7,856 nt of DNA from Chloroflexota bacterium (GCA_029555885.1 JAKPQT010000497.1:1-7856); one strand, 5' to 3'; positions 1-7,392 are shown, counted from the stretch's first letter. A program made the numbers and translations. Notes: a model not told the origin generated them from the letters alone.

Positions 1-2724
1 AGGCTGGCCCTCATGGTCCCGCTGGATGATCTCGCCGCCGGGGTCGTCAAACCCCTCGCGCCCGACCTGCCCGGCTTGCTGGGGCGCCCCATCCCCGACG
101 CGCCTGAGCTGGAAGGTGAGGCGGCCCGCCGGCGCCTGCACCTTGCCCTGGCCGAAATCTGTTGGGCGGCTGCGCGCGCCGGCGGGCCCCTGGTGTTGCT
201 CCTCGAAGATCTGCACTGGGCATTGGCGGGCATCGAGCCGCTCAAGGTCCTCAGTCGGGGCCTCGCTGATTTGCCGCTGCTGGTGGTCGGCACCTATCGC
301 AGCGAGGAGCGTCCCGACCTGCCCGCCGAATGCCCCATGATGATTTCGCTGCCCCTGGCGCCCTTGTCCTCTGAGAGCGTGGCCGAGTTGGCAGTCTCCA
401 TGTTGGGCGCGGCTGGGGAACAGCCGCGCGTGCTGGACCTGCTGCAGCGTGAGACCGAGGGCAACGCGCTGTTTCTGGTGGAAACGGTGCGCACCCTCGC
501 CGCAGAAGCCGGGCGGCTGCAGGAGGTAGCCGCCATGACCTTGCCGGACACCATCTTCCCCGGCGGTGTGCGGCAGGTTATGCGCAGACGCCTGGCGCGG
601 GTTCCGGCGTCTCATCGCCCCTTGCTGAAGCTGGCCGCGGTGGCTGGGCGCAGCCTGGATCTGGAGGTGTTGCACGCCGCCGATCCCGCTGTACACCTGG
701 AGACCTGGCTTGCCGACTGCGCCAACGTGGCTGCACTACACGCGCGTGAAGGCTCCTGGTGTTTCGTGCATGACAGGCTGCGCACCGAGCTCCTGGCCCA
801 ACTCGACGATGCGGAGCGGCCTCGCCTGCACCGGCAGGTGGCCGAAGCCTACGAGCAGGTGCATCCGGATGATCCCGCTTACGCGGCGGCGTTGGCGGCG
901 CACTGGGAAGCGGCCGGCGAGGGTCGCTCGCACGAGGGCGATGCAGGTGTGTCCCTTGCCAGGGCGGCATGTTATGCCCGCATTGCGGGGGAGTATGCTG
1001 CCGCGCAATATGCGGGCGCGGATGCAGTGCGCTTTCTCAGCAAAGCGCTGGCGCTCACGCCTGAGGCAGAGGCGGGTGAGCGGTACGGCCTCTATCTGGC
1101 CCGCGAGCAGGTCTACGACCTGCAGGGCGACCGGGAAGCCCAGGCGGCTGACCTGGCCCAGTTGGGCGTCCTGGCCAAGACGCCGGCGCAGCGCTGCGAG
1201 GTTGCCCTGCGCACCGGTGCGTATCATAATCAGGTGGGAGAATATCCGGCCGCGCTGGCTGCCGCGGAGCAGGCGCACCGGTGGGCCACCGCGTGTGAAG
1301 ATCGCGCCGGCCAGGCCCAGGCCCTGATTGTCGCCGGCCAGGCTCTCCGGCAACAAGGTGACTACGCGCTGGCCCGGCAGAGATATGAACGCGCCGCGGC
1401 GCTTGCTGCTGCGATCCCCGCGTCCGTTCAGCTTGCCCGCGCTCAGAGTGGCCTGGGCGAGGTCGCTCACCGGCAGGGCGACTACCCGGCCGCCATGCGC
1501 CATCACGAGGCGGCCCTGCGCCTGCAGCAGGACATCGCTGACCGCCCGGGTCAAGTGGAATCCTTACGCCGCTTGGGCCAGGTCACGAATGCCCAGGGGA
1601 ACTATGCCAGCGCTCGCAATCGCTATCTTGTTGCGCTGGAGCTGGCCCGGCAGATGGGTGACCGGCCGCAGGAGGGACAACTCCTGCTCGACCTGGCCGA
1701 AATCGATTGGCGGCAGGCCGCGTATCCACAGGCGATGGCTTCGTTGGAGCAGAGCCTGGCGCTGGCGCGTAGCACTGGCGACAGGCACACGGCTGCAGCG
1801 GCCTTGAACGGCATGGGCGCAGTGGCCGTTCAACAGGGTCGCTTGGACCGGGCGGAGGATTACTGGGAGCAGAGCCTTGCGCTCAAGCAGAAGATCGGTG
1901 ACCGGGCCGGCGCAGGGAAGACGCTGAATAACCTGGGGAATCTTGCGCGTCGGCAGAGACGTTATGAGCAAGCGCGCCGCTATTATGAGCGGAGTCTGGC
2001 CATCAAACAGGAGATCGGCGACCGGGCGGGAGTGGGCCGGACGCTGCAAAACCTGGGAGTGGTGGCTTATGACCTCGGGCAATATGACAGTGCTCTTGCG
2101 TACTATGAGCAAAGCCTGGTACTGGCGCAAGAGATCAGCGACCGGGCAGCCGAAGGGCTGATGCTGACCAACCTGGGCAGAGTGGTTTGGCACCAGGGTC
2201 AACATGACAGAGCCATCAGCTACCATGAACGGAGTCTCAGCATCGTGCGGGAGCTGGGCGATCGCTCGGAGGAAGGCATCATCCTGAACCGCCTGGGGGC
2301 CGTGGCCCTCCTGCGGGCTGAGTTCCAACAGGCCGAGCGCTACTACCGCCAGGCCATGACCATTCGCGAGGAGCTGGGCCAGGTCCATCATCAGGTGGAA
2401 GACTGGGCCGGCCTGGCACTCGCCCTCTTGCGCCAGGGCAATCTCGATGCGGCGCAGGCGTGGGCCGAACAGCTCCTGACCGTCTGGGCCGGCAATCCCA
2501 CGTTCGAGAGGGCTGATGAGCCGATGCGAGCCCTCTATTTCACCTGGCAGGTTTGGCAGGAGCTGGGGTGGCCCCAGGCGAATGAGCTCTTGGCCGCGGC
2601 GGCAGCGGTGCTGCAGACCGACCTGGACAACCATCCTGACCCGGAGATGCAGGCGGCTTATCTGCGCCAGCCGTATCACCGGGATTTCTGGGCAGCCTGG
2701 CTGGCCCGCAAATCGTCGGACTGA
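1..2724 (+). CDS. STAND/AAA-type ATPase with C-terminal TPR array, 5'-truncated by the window
   Basis: The frame is open from base 1, so the ATG at 13 is probably internal and the true N-terminus lies upstream. Numbering from base 1, residues 64-73 form a Walker B segment ending in EDLHW, followed by a sensor-like VVGTYR strand near residue 95. No P-loop is visible; in this family it normally lies some 80-100 residues before Walker B, so it should be outside the window. A helical winged-helix-like section follows, with an FVHDRLR motif at 255-261 of the type seen in MalT-like and AAA_16 proteins. From about residue 360 to 830 there are roughly twelve TPR units of 40 residues, many ending in GDR. 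The protein probably acts as a cytosolic nucleotide-dependent switch that senses a partner or ligand through its TPRs. No DNA-binding or catalytic output domain is present at the C-terminus; the missing N-terminus could carry a kinase, cyclase or SARP-like domain. It precedes the kinase gene by 10 bases. Confidence 0.9.
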   Translation, partial: RLALMVPLDDLAAGVVKPLAPDLPGLLGRPIPDAPELEGEAARRRLHLALAEICWAAARAGGPLVLLLEDLHWALAGIEPLKVLSRGLADLPLLVVGTYRSEERPDLPAECPMMISLPLAPLSSESVAELAVSMLGAAGEQPRVLDLLQRETEGNALFLVETVRTLAAEAGRLQEVAAMTLPDTIFPGGVRQVMRRRLARVPASHRPLLKLAAVAGRSLDLEVLHAADPAVHLETWLADCANVAALHAREGSWCFVHDRLRTELLAQLDDAERPRLHRQVAEAYEQVHPDDPAYAAALAAHWEAAGEGRSHEGDAGVSLARAACYARIAGEYAAAQYAGADAVRFLSKALALTPEAEAGERYGLYLAREQVYDLQGDREAQAADLAQLGVLAKTPAQRCEVALRTGAYHNQVGEYPAALAAAEQAHRWATACEDRAGQAQALIVAGQALRQQGDYALARQRYERAAALAAAIPASVQLARAQSGLGEVAHRQGDYPAAMRHHEAALRLQQDIADRPGQVESLRRLGQVTNAQGNYASARNRYLVALELARQMGDRPQEGQLLLDLAEIDWRQAAYPQAMASLEQSLALARSTGDRHTAAAALNGMGAVAVQQGRLDRAEDYWEQSLALKQKIGDRAGAGKTLNNLGNLARRQRRYEQARRYYERSLAIKQEIGDRAGVGRTLQNLGVVAYDLGQYDSALAYYEQSLVLAQEISDRAAEGLMLTNLGRVVWHQGQHDRAISYHERSLSIVRELGDRSEEGIILNRLGAVALLRAEFQQAERYYRQAMTIREELGQVHHQVEDWAGLALALLRQGNLDAAQAWAEQLLTVWAGNPTFERADEPMRALYFTWQVWQELGWPQANELLAAAAAVLQTDLDNHPDPEMQAAYLRQPYHRDFWAAWLARKSSD
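1501..2400 (+). repeat. 120-bp degenerate tandem repeats encoding TPR units
   Basis: Within the ATPase gene the codons for the inter-repeat GDR-type turn recur at exactly 120-base steps. The matching segments begin at 1531, 1651, 1771, 1891, 2011, 2131, 2251 and 2371 (the last has GQ in place of GDR). Each unit encodes one 40-residue TPR with an LxxLG...Y..A..YYE.SL pattern. The central units, about 1861 to 2220, are the most alike. There are no insertions or deletions across eight units. Confidence 0.85.
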
Positions 2725-2734
2725 GGGGCTAACG

Positions 2735-4489
2735 ATGACCGCGCAACCGGATCGAGAGAAGACCAGGGAGCAACTCGTGCAGGAGTTGGATGCCTTGCGC
2801 CGGCAAGTCGCCGAGTTGGAGGCGGCCCGCGTCCGTGACTACGAGCTGTTCGAACACTCCGGCGAGTCCATTTTCGTCATCGACCCCCTCACCTTTCGGA
2901 TTCTGCATGCGAACACCAATGCCGCCCGCCGCCTGGGCTACCGCCGGGATGAACTGCTGCGCTTGACACTGGCCGATATCGAAGTGCCTCGCAGCGGAGA
3001 CGGTTCGTTGGAGGAGTTCGCCTGGCAATCCGCCGTCAGCGACACGGTTTTCTACGAGTGTCTCTATCGATGCGCAGATGGCCGGGAGATGCCCGCGGAG
3101 GTCAGCAGCCGGCCGGGGCGTTACGGGGGGCAGGAAGTGCTGCTCAACGTCGTGCGCGATCTCACGGCCCGCAAAGAGGCCGAGCGCCAACTGGCCCAGT
3201 ACCGGCATCACCTGGAAGAACTGGTGGCCGCGCGTACAGCCGAGCTGGCGGCTGTTGCTGCCGAGGCACAGCACCTTAACCAGCAGCTCGAACAACGCTT
3301 GGCCGCGGAGCAGGCCATGCTCGAGGGCCTCGAAAAACGCGTGGTCGACCGCACGCGTGAGCTCAACACGCTCTACCAGGTGTCAGCGATTGCTGGTGAA
3401 GCCCTGCCCCTGGACAGGGCGATGGCTCGCTCGTTGGATGTGGTGCTGGCGACTCTGGGCTGTCAGACAGGCGTCATCCATCTGCGGGAAAACAACGAAT
3501 CCCCTCTACAGTTGGTGGCGCAACGGGGCTTCTCGCCCGAGGCTGCTGCAGAGCTGGCGGCTTCCCCTTCGGGAACGGAATGGTGGCACCAGGTGCTGGC
3601 CCGAGACCGGCCGCAGATGCTGCTCGGCACACCGCCTGCGCCGGGTGGGGCGGTCGCGGCCGGGCCCTCTGAGGTTGCGGTTGAGCCTCAGGCCTGCCTG
3701 GCCGTGCCCATTCGGATGCAGGGATGGCCGGCGGGGGTGTTGAGTGTGTTCCGCCAGCAGGGCCAGGGATTCATGGCCGAGGAGCTGGCCCTCCTGACCA
3801 CCATCGCCGACCAGCTTGGCACCGCAGTCGAGAGCGACCGGCTGCGCCGCAGCGAAGAACAGGCCCGGCTGCTGGAAGAGCGCCAGAGGCTGGCCCGCGA
3901 CCTGCATGACGCGGTTAGCCAGTCCCTCTACAGCCTGGCGCTCTTCGCCGACGCGGCACGCGCGCTGGACAGGCACGGTCAAGCCGACCGCGTGTCGCAT
4001 TATCTCGAACGGATCGAGCAGACGGCGCATCAGGCCCTCAAGGAAATGCGGCTGCTGATCTACCAGTTGCGTCCCTCAGGGCTGGAGCACGGCGGGCTGC
4101 GCGCGGCGCTCGAACGCCGGCTCGAGGCGGTCGAACGACGGGCCGGACTGGATGTCACCCTGGATGCGAGCGACGCCGCGGCAGAGCTGCCGGGCCCGGT
4201 CGAGGATGCCCTTTACCGCATTGCCCAGGAAGCCCTCAACAACGTGCTGAGACACTCCCAGGCGACGGCCGTCAAGGTCCAACTGGTAACAGGCCACGGC
4301 TGGGTCGAACTGGCTGTAGCCGACAACGGCATAGGCTTTGACCCCCAGGCTGCTGCCGCAGGGGGTGGCCTGGGCCTTGCCAACATCCGCTATCGCGCCG
4401 AGCAGGCCGGCGGCTCGCTGGTCATTACATCGATGCCCGGCCAGGGGACACAGGTGCGCGTGAGAGTCACTCACCCAGAGGTAGGCTGA
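2735..4489 (+). CDS. Cytosolic PAS-GAF sensor histidine kinase, HisKA_3 (NarX/DesK-like) type
   Basis: This 584-residue kinase should autophosphorylate and pass phosphate to the regulator encoded next. The ATG at 2735 is chosen because GAGGGG (2723-2728) sits 6 bases before it and the PAS-preceding coiled coil starts there; upstream in-frame ATGs lie inside the ATPase gene. In order it has a short coiled coil (5-33), a PAS domain (about 35-150), a second coiled coil (about 150-210), a GAF domain (about 210-368), the dimerisation/phosphoacceptor helix and a HATPase_c domain. The phosphoacceptor is H391 in an HDxxxQ motif (H391, D392, Q396), which in NarX/DesK-type kinases also supports phosphatase activity. 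The N box includes N502 and N503, the G1 box is DNGIG from D530, and a GGGLGL glycine loop follows. No signal peptide or membrane segment is visible, so it should sense something intracellular; the PAS or GAF ligand cannot be read from sequence. Confidence 0.96.
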   Translation: MTAQPDREKTREQLVQELDALRRQVAELEAARVRDYELFEHSGESIFVIDPLTFRILHANTNAARRLGYRRDELLRLTLADIEVPRSGDGSLEEFAWQSAVSDTVFYECLYRCADGREMPAEVSSRPGRYGGQEVLLNVVRDLTARKEAERQLAQYRHHLEELVAARTAELAAVAAEAQHLNQQLEQRLAAEQAMLEGLEKRVVDRTRELNTLYQVSAIAGEALPLDRAMARSLDVVLATLGCQTGVIHLRENNESPLQLVAQRGFSPEAAAELAASPSGTEWWHQVLARDRPQMLLGTPPAPGGAVAAGPSEVAVEPQACLAVPIRMQGWPAGVLSVFRQQGQGFMAEELALLTTIADQLGTAVESDRLRRSEEQARLLEERQRLARDLHDAVSQSLYSLALFADAARALDRHGQADRVSHYLERIEQTAHQALKEMRLLIYQLRPSGLEHGGLRAALERRLEAVERRAGLDVTLDASDAAAELPGPVEDALYRIAQEALNNVLRHSQATAVKVQLVTGHGWVELAVADNGIGFDPQAAAAGGGLGLANIRYRAEQAGGSLVITSMPGQGTQVRVRVTHPEVG

Positions 4490-5148
4490 TGGCTGATACT
4501 GAACCCATCCGTATCCTGATTGCTGATGACCATGCCATCGTGCGCGAGGGCCTACGGGCACTGATCGACTCCCGGCCCGACCTGCAATTGGTTGGCGAGG
4601 CCGCCGACGGTGCGGCGGCCGTCGAGAAGGCGAGGGAGTTGCGGCCGGACGTGATCCTGCTGGACCTGCTGATGCCGCGCAAGAGCGGCGTCGAGGCCAT
4701 CGGCGACATCGTCCGCGAGAATCCGGCGGCCCGCATCCTGGTGCTCACCAGCTTCTCAGACGATGACCAGGCGTTTCCGGCCATCAAGGCCGGGGCAATG
4801 GGCTATGTGCTCAAGGACTCGCTGCCGGAGGACTTGGTGCAGGCCATCCGGGCCGTGCACCGGGGCGAGCCCTCCCTCCATCCGACCATCGCTCGCCGGC
4901 TCATGCAGGAGTTGGGCGGGGCCAAGCCGGCGCCAGCCCCCGCCGACCTGTTGACCGAGCGCGAGCTCGAGGTGCTGAAGCTGATGGCCCGCGGCCTGAA
5001 CAATGCGGAGATTGCAGAGGCCCTGGTGGTCAGCAAGCGGACAGTCGACTCGCACATCAACAGCATCCTGGCAAAGCTCCAGGTATCCAACCGCACCCAG
5101 GCCGCGCTGTACGCCCTGCGCCAGGGGTTGGTGAGCCTGCACGACTGA
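4489..5148 (+). CDS. NarL/FixJ-family response regulator (receiver + LuxR-type HTH)
   Basis: This is a full-length 219-residue two-component regulator. The receiver has the acidic pair D13/D14, phosphoacceptor D59 in LLDLLMP, T87 and K109 in the YVLKD strand, so all catalytic positions are intact. A Pro/Ala linker (about 145-152) leads to a LuxR-type helix-turn-helix at about 153-219 with [15 protein letters not shown] and the recognition region [16 protein letters not shown]. Its ATG shares one base with the kinase stop (TGATG), which implies translational coupling, and AGAGG at 4477-4481 lies 7 bases upstream. It almost certainly receives phosphate from the adjacent kinase and binds DNA as a dimer. 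Its targets are unknown; the downstream membrane and lipoprotein genes are candidates by proximity only. Confidence 0.97.
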   Translation: MADTEPIRILIADDHAIVREGLRALIDSRPDLQLVGEAADGAAAVEKARELRPDVILLDLLMPRKSGVEAIGDIVRENPAARILVLTSFSDDDQAFPAIKAGAMGYVLKDSLPEDLVQAIRAVHRGEPSLHPTIARRLMQELGGAKPAPAPADLLTERELEVLKLMARGLNNAEIAEALVVSKRTVDSHINSILAKLQVSNRTQAALYALRQGLVSLHD

Positions 5149-5196
5149 CCTCTCGGTAAATATACTGACGTCTCCTCCGTATAGTTGCCGGGCCAG

Positions 5197-5221
5197 GACC
5201 GCTCGCAAGAGCGGTCTTTTT
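5197..5221 (+). terminator. Rho-independent terminator of the ATPase-kinase-regulator operon
   Basis: A perfect 8-bp stem (GACCGCTC with GAGCGGTC) closes a GCAA tetraloop, a stable GNRA type, and is followed directly by five T residues at 5217-5221. It lies 48 bases after the regulator stop codon and is a textbook terminator for the + strand. Confidence 0.92.
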
Positions 5222-5326
5222 GCGCTCGCAAATTCGGGGGTCTTGCTGATGCGCTCGTAACCGAAGTGCGTCATATTGGCCGTGTATAAATCATGAATTT
5301 AGCCGCAGTGAGTCGCAGTGAACGTG
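5222..5326 (+). promoter_or_regulatory. Candidate upstream region of the receiver-META gene
   Basis: Because a strong terminator lies just upstream, the next gene needs its own promoter here. A TATAAA at 5285-5290 could act as a -10 element, but I see no convincing -35 at the right distance. An 8-base direct repeat CGCAGTGA occurs at 5304-5311 and 5314-5321 (10-base period), and the second copy covers the putative GTG start. TGCGCTCGCAA (5221-5231) recurs with one change at 5250-5260. No good ribosome binding site is visible. All of this is suggestive only. Confidence 0.3.
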
Positions 5327-6124
5327 ATGATCCTCGCCGCACCAGGACGCTTGCGCGATGGACTGCAAGCCCTCCTGGCTTCGTATCTCGATGCTGAGCC
5401 GCTGGTGGCCGGCGAAGGTCAGCCCGCGGCAGAGGCGATTCGCGACGTGCTGCCCGACCTGGTCATCCTGGATGCAGGGTGGTTGGGTGCCGGGACCGCG
5501 GCACTCGTGCAGGAGGTCAAGTCCCACTGGAGCCGGATGGGCTGTATCGTGATGGTGGACCGGATCGCGCACTTCCGGGCCATGCAGGAGGCCGGGGCGG
5601 ACCATGTCCTCTTACGAGGCTTTTCTGTGATCCGGCTGTTCGAAGCCGTCGATGCACTGCGCCGCCGTAACCCCGGCGGTATGTCTGATGTGCACGTCAC
5701 GCGAGATGCGTCCGAGCCGGCGCTTCGTAGTGCAGGCGACCCGGGCTCCGGCCCGGCGCACGATGACGTGCTGCCTGGAACTCGCTGGGCTGTCACAGCC
5801 TATGCTATGGGGCCGGGCCTGGCAACGCCCCAGGGCGATGCGGCCTTCACCCTGGAGTTCACGCTGGATGCCAGGGTCAATGTATATGCGGCGTGCAGTT
5901 ACTTCACAGCCACATACGCTGCGGAGGGAGATGCCCTTTCCGTTGCCGGGTTGTCGGGTGATACGAACCTGTGCGACCCTGCTGCGGTGAAGCACGTCAA
6001 TGCGTTCTTGGCCGCTATAAGTGCGGCCAGCAGCTTCAAGATGTTGGGCAATCATCTGTATATCACCAATGCTACCGGTCTGAGGATGCTTGAATGTGCC
6101 CAGATCGAAGCAACTAACTCATAA
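5318..6124 (+). CDS. Degenerate receiver domain fused to a META (HslJ-like) domain
   Basis: This is a 268-residue protein with two parts. Residues 1-118 follow the NarL-type receiver pattern: RLRDGLQALL after strand 1 and PDLVILD, which keeps the phosphoacceptor-like D52. However, the acidic pair is replaced by A7/A8, the conserved Thr by D81 and the conserved Lys by R100, so normal phosphorylation is unlikely. A Gly/Ser/Pro-rich linker (about 118-152) leads to residues 153-262, which fit the META domain pattern: GTRW start, a TLEFT strand, C193 in the usual GCN region, a DTNLC segment with C219, then LYITNATGLRML. META domains are usually in exported proteins such as HslJ, yet no signal peptide is present, so this copy should be cytosolic. 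The start is uncertain: GTG 5318, GTG 5324 and ATG 5327 are all possible and none has a clear ribosome binding site. A stop at 5309 bounds the frame. It probably heads a transcript with the next gene. Confidence 0.85.
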   Translation: MNVMILAAPGRLRDGLQALLASYLDAEPLVAGEGQPAAEAIRDVLPDLVILDAGWLGAGTAALVQEVKSHWSRMGCIVMVDRIAHFRAMQEAGADHVLLRGFSVIRLFEAVDALRRRNPGGMSDVHVTRDASEPALRSAGDPGSGPAHDDVLPGTRWAVTAYAMGPGLATPQGDAAFTLEFTLDARVNVYAACSYFTATYAAEGDALSVAGLSGDTNLCDPAAVKHVNAFLAAISAASSFKMLGNHLYITNATGLRMLECAQIEATNS

Positions 6125-6145
6125 CACAGAAAGGAAATCCAAGAC

Positions 6146-6538
6146 ATGGACACGGCAGCTTTCGCAATCGGCATCGTTACATCACTCGTCCTGACAACGC
6201 TCGTTAACGCGTTGGTCATCTGGATCGTCAGCAAGCTCAATCTCGGCTTGCGTGTCAGCGGCTTCGGCGGCGCGATTCTGGCAGCCCTCGTCATCGCATT
6301 CGTCAACTTCTTGCTGGCGCTCCTGCTGACTGCAGCGAGCGTCTCTATGGGTACAGGCATCCTGGGTTCTCTTGTGGCTCTGGTCGTCGCAGCTGTCGTG
6401 CTGCTGATCGGCGACAAGATCCTCCCGAACTTGAAGGTCTCCGGTTTTGGGGGAGCGATCCTTGCCGCCATCGCTATCGCTGTGTTCAACTGGCTCATCG
6501 GCGTCCTGCTGGCTGCGCTGGGCCTGGTCATCGGCTAA
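6146..6538 (+). CDS. Small four-helix membrane protein, YvlD / phage-holin-IV superfamily
   Basis: This 130-residue, very hydrophobic protein has about four membrane segments (about 6-29, 41-63, 70-90 and 103-129). Its diagnostic feature is the repeated motif VSGFGGAILAA at 37-47 and 98-108, each followed by a helix containing an Asn (N54, N115). This matches the two-fold layout of the PF04020-type family, named for a phage holin but common in bacterial chromosomes (YvlD-like) with no settled function. The ATG at 6146 has AAGGA at 6131-6135, 10 bases upstream. It lies 21 bases after the receiver-META gene, so the two are probably co-transcribed, and a terminator-like hairpin follows at once. 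There are no phage genes nearby, so a role in phage lysis is not supported; a membrane-stress or envelope role is only inferred. Confidence 0.88.
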   Translation: MDTAAFAIGIVTSLVLTTLVNALVIWIVSKLNLGLRVSGFGGAILAALVIAFVNFLLALLLTAASVSMGTGILGSLVALVVAAVVLLIGDKILPNLKVSGFGGAILAAIAIAVFNWLIGVLLAALGLVIG

Positions 6539-6548
6539 AATCGCCTGC

Positions 6549-6578
6549 AATAGCCCCGCCGTGCGGCGGGGCTATTTT
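6549..6578 (+). terminator. Intrinsic terminator or attenuator after the YvlD-like gene
   Basis: A perfect 12-bp stem pairs 6549-6560 with 6565-6576 around a GTGC loop. The GC-rich core AGCCCCGCC is flanked by an AT base that gives a short T-run, TTTT, at 6575-6578. It begins 10 bases after the stop codon. The next gene starts only 28 bases beyond, so it may be a partial terminator. Confidence 0.82.
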
Positions 6579-6594
6579 GGGATAAAGAGTCAAA

Positions 6595-6598
6595 GGAG
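6595..6598 (+). promoter_or_regulatory. Strong ribosome binding site for the BI-1-like gene
   Basis: AAAGGAG at 6592-6598 lies 8 bases before the ATG at 6607. It favours this start over the in-frame ATG at 6628, which has no comparable site. Confidence 0.75.
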
Positions 6599-6606
6599 AA
6601 TCAAAC

Positions 6607-7314
6607 ATGGCACAAGGTGTTCTTAACATGGACAGCAAGCAAGGGATTTCGACTCCCGTGCGTGAGGTGCTGAGTAAAGCCTTCGTCTGGATGTTGGGCG
6701 GGATGATCCTGGCAGCGCTGGGGGCTTTGGCTGCCAGTCGCTTCGACTTCCTGAAGAATTGGGCCATGAGCAACCCTGTTCCGACGCTGGTGCTGCTCGT
6801 CGTCTGGTTCGTCTTCTCGATCGGATTCAGGCCCCTGGTCAAGGCGGTGCCCGCTCCGGTGGGAGCCGTTCTCTTTGTGATTTATACCCTGGCGACAGGC
6901 ATCTTCTTGACAACCGTAATCAACCAGTACACCACCGCTTCCCTGGTCATTGCTTTTGTGGCAACCGTGGTGCTCTTCGGAAGCATGACGCTGTTCGCCC
7001 TGGTCACGAAGATGGACCTACGTAATATCCGCTTCTATCTCTGGGCGGCGGGCTTCGCCATCGTCGTCTTTGCCATCATCAATGTGGTGTTCCTGCGCAG
7101 TCAAGTCTTGGACTGGCTGATTTCGGTCGGTCTGCTCATCCTGTTCACGGTCTCGACCGCTTCCTCGATCCAGACCATCGCGCAGATGGCCGAGGAGAAC
7201 GACCCAAAGCTCAAGGACAGATTGGTGATCCTTAGTGCGGCCACGCTGTTCACGAACTTCATCATGATTTTCCTGCGCATTCTGCGGCTCTTTGGCCAGC
7301 AGCGCAAACGGTGA
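6607..7314 (+). CDS. BAX inhibitor-1 / YetJ (TMBIM) family membrane protein
   Basis: This is a 235-residue integral membrane protein, the usual bacterial BI-1 length, with about seven hydrophobic segments starting near residue 26 (about 26-44, 58-74, 84-105, 111-133, 145-163, 168-186 and 206-229). Family hallmarks are YTLATGIFLTTV (93-104), the following helix with FGSMTLFALVTKMDL (124-138), and a C-terminal LFTNFIMIFLRILRLFG ending in basic residues. Bacterial relatives such as YetJ form a pH-gated calcium leak controlled by two paired aspartates in the last two helices. Here the position equivalent to TAYDTQ reads TASSIQ (S187) and the LYLDFINLF position reads LFTNFIMIF (N217), so both acids look lost. 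Membrane placement is secure, but calcium leak of the known kind is doubtful. The gene lies 68 bases after the YvlD-like gene, behind a hairpin. Confidence 0.9.
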   Translation: MAQGVLNMDSKQGISTPVREVLSKAFVWMLGGMILAALGALAASRFDFLKNWAMSNPVPTLVLLVVWFVFSIGFRPLVKAVPAPVGAVLFVIYTLATGIFLTTVINQYTTASLVIAFVATVVLFGSMTLFALVTKMDLRNIRFYLWAAGFAIVVFAIINVVFLRSQVLDWLISVGLLILFTVSTASSIQTIAQMAEENDPKLKDRLVILSAATLFTNFIMIFLRILRLFGQQRKR

Positions 7315-7348
7315 CAGAGTTGTGGTGCTGCGCCTGTTAAGTTGATCG

Positions 7349-7392
7349 TCAACACAGGGGTTGAAATTACGCTTCAACCCCTGTGTTGATTT
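7349..7392 (+). terminator. 17-bp perfect inverted repeat, probable terminator after the BI-1-like gene
   Basis: Bases 7349-7365 pair perfectly with 7373-7389 around a 7-base loop, and T7390-T7392 follow. The stem is long enough for an intrinsic terminator, but the T-run is only three bases, so its strength is uncertain. It starts 34 bases after the stop codon. Each arm is also a separate dyad (TCAAC-N6-GTTGA), so a role as a protein-binding site is possible. Confidence 0.65.

Noticed and set aside
736..1554. 272-codon open frame on the minus strand
   Set aside because: Antisense to the ATPase/TPR gene, with a low-complexity basic translation and no family features.
1564..2679. 371-codon open frame on the minus strand
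   Set aside because: It lies wholly opposite the TPR array of the ATPase gene. Its length comes from GC-rich codons and the 120-bp repeat, and its translation shows no recognisable domain.
2516..2734. Upstream extension of the kinase reading frame
   Set aside because: It overlaps the 3' end of the ATPase gene and reads as Arg/Trp-rich out-of-frame sequence. The ATG at 2735 has a good ribosome site and the natural protein start.
6052..6531. 159-codon open frame on the minus strand
   Set aside because: Antisense to the YvlD-like gene. Its Ala/Thr/Arg-rich repeats mirror the duplicated membrane motif, and no ribosome site or domain is seen.
6146..7314. Prophage lysis cassette (holin plus partner)
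   Set aside because: The holin name comes from family nomenclature only. No endolysin, structural phage gene, integrase or attachment site is visible.
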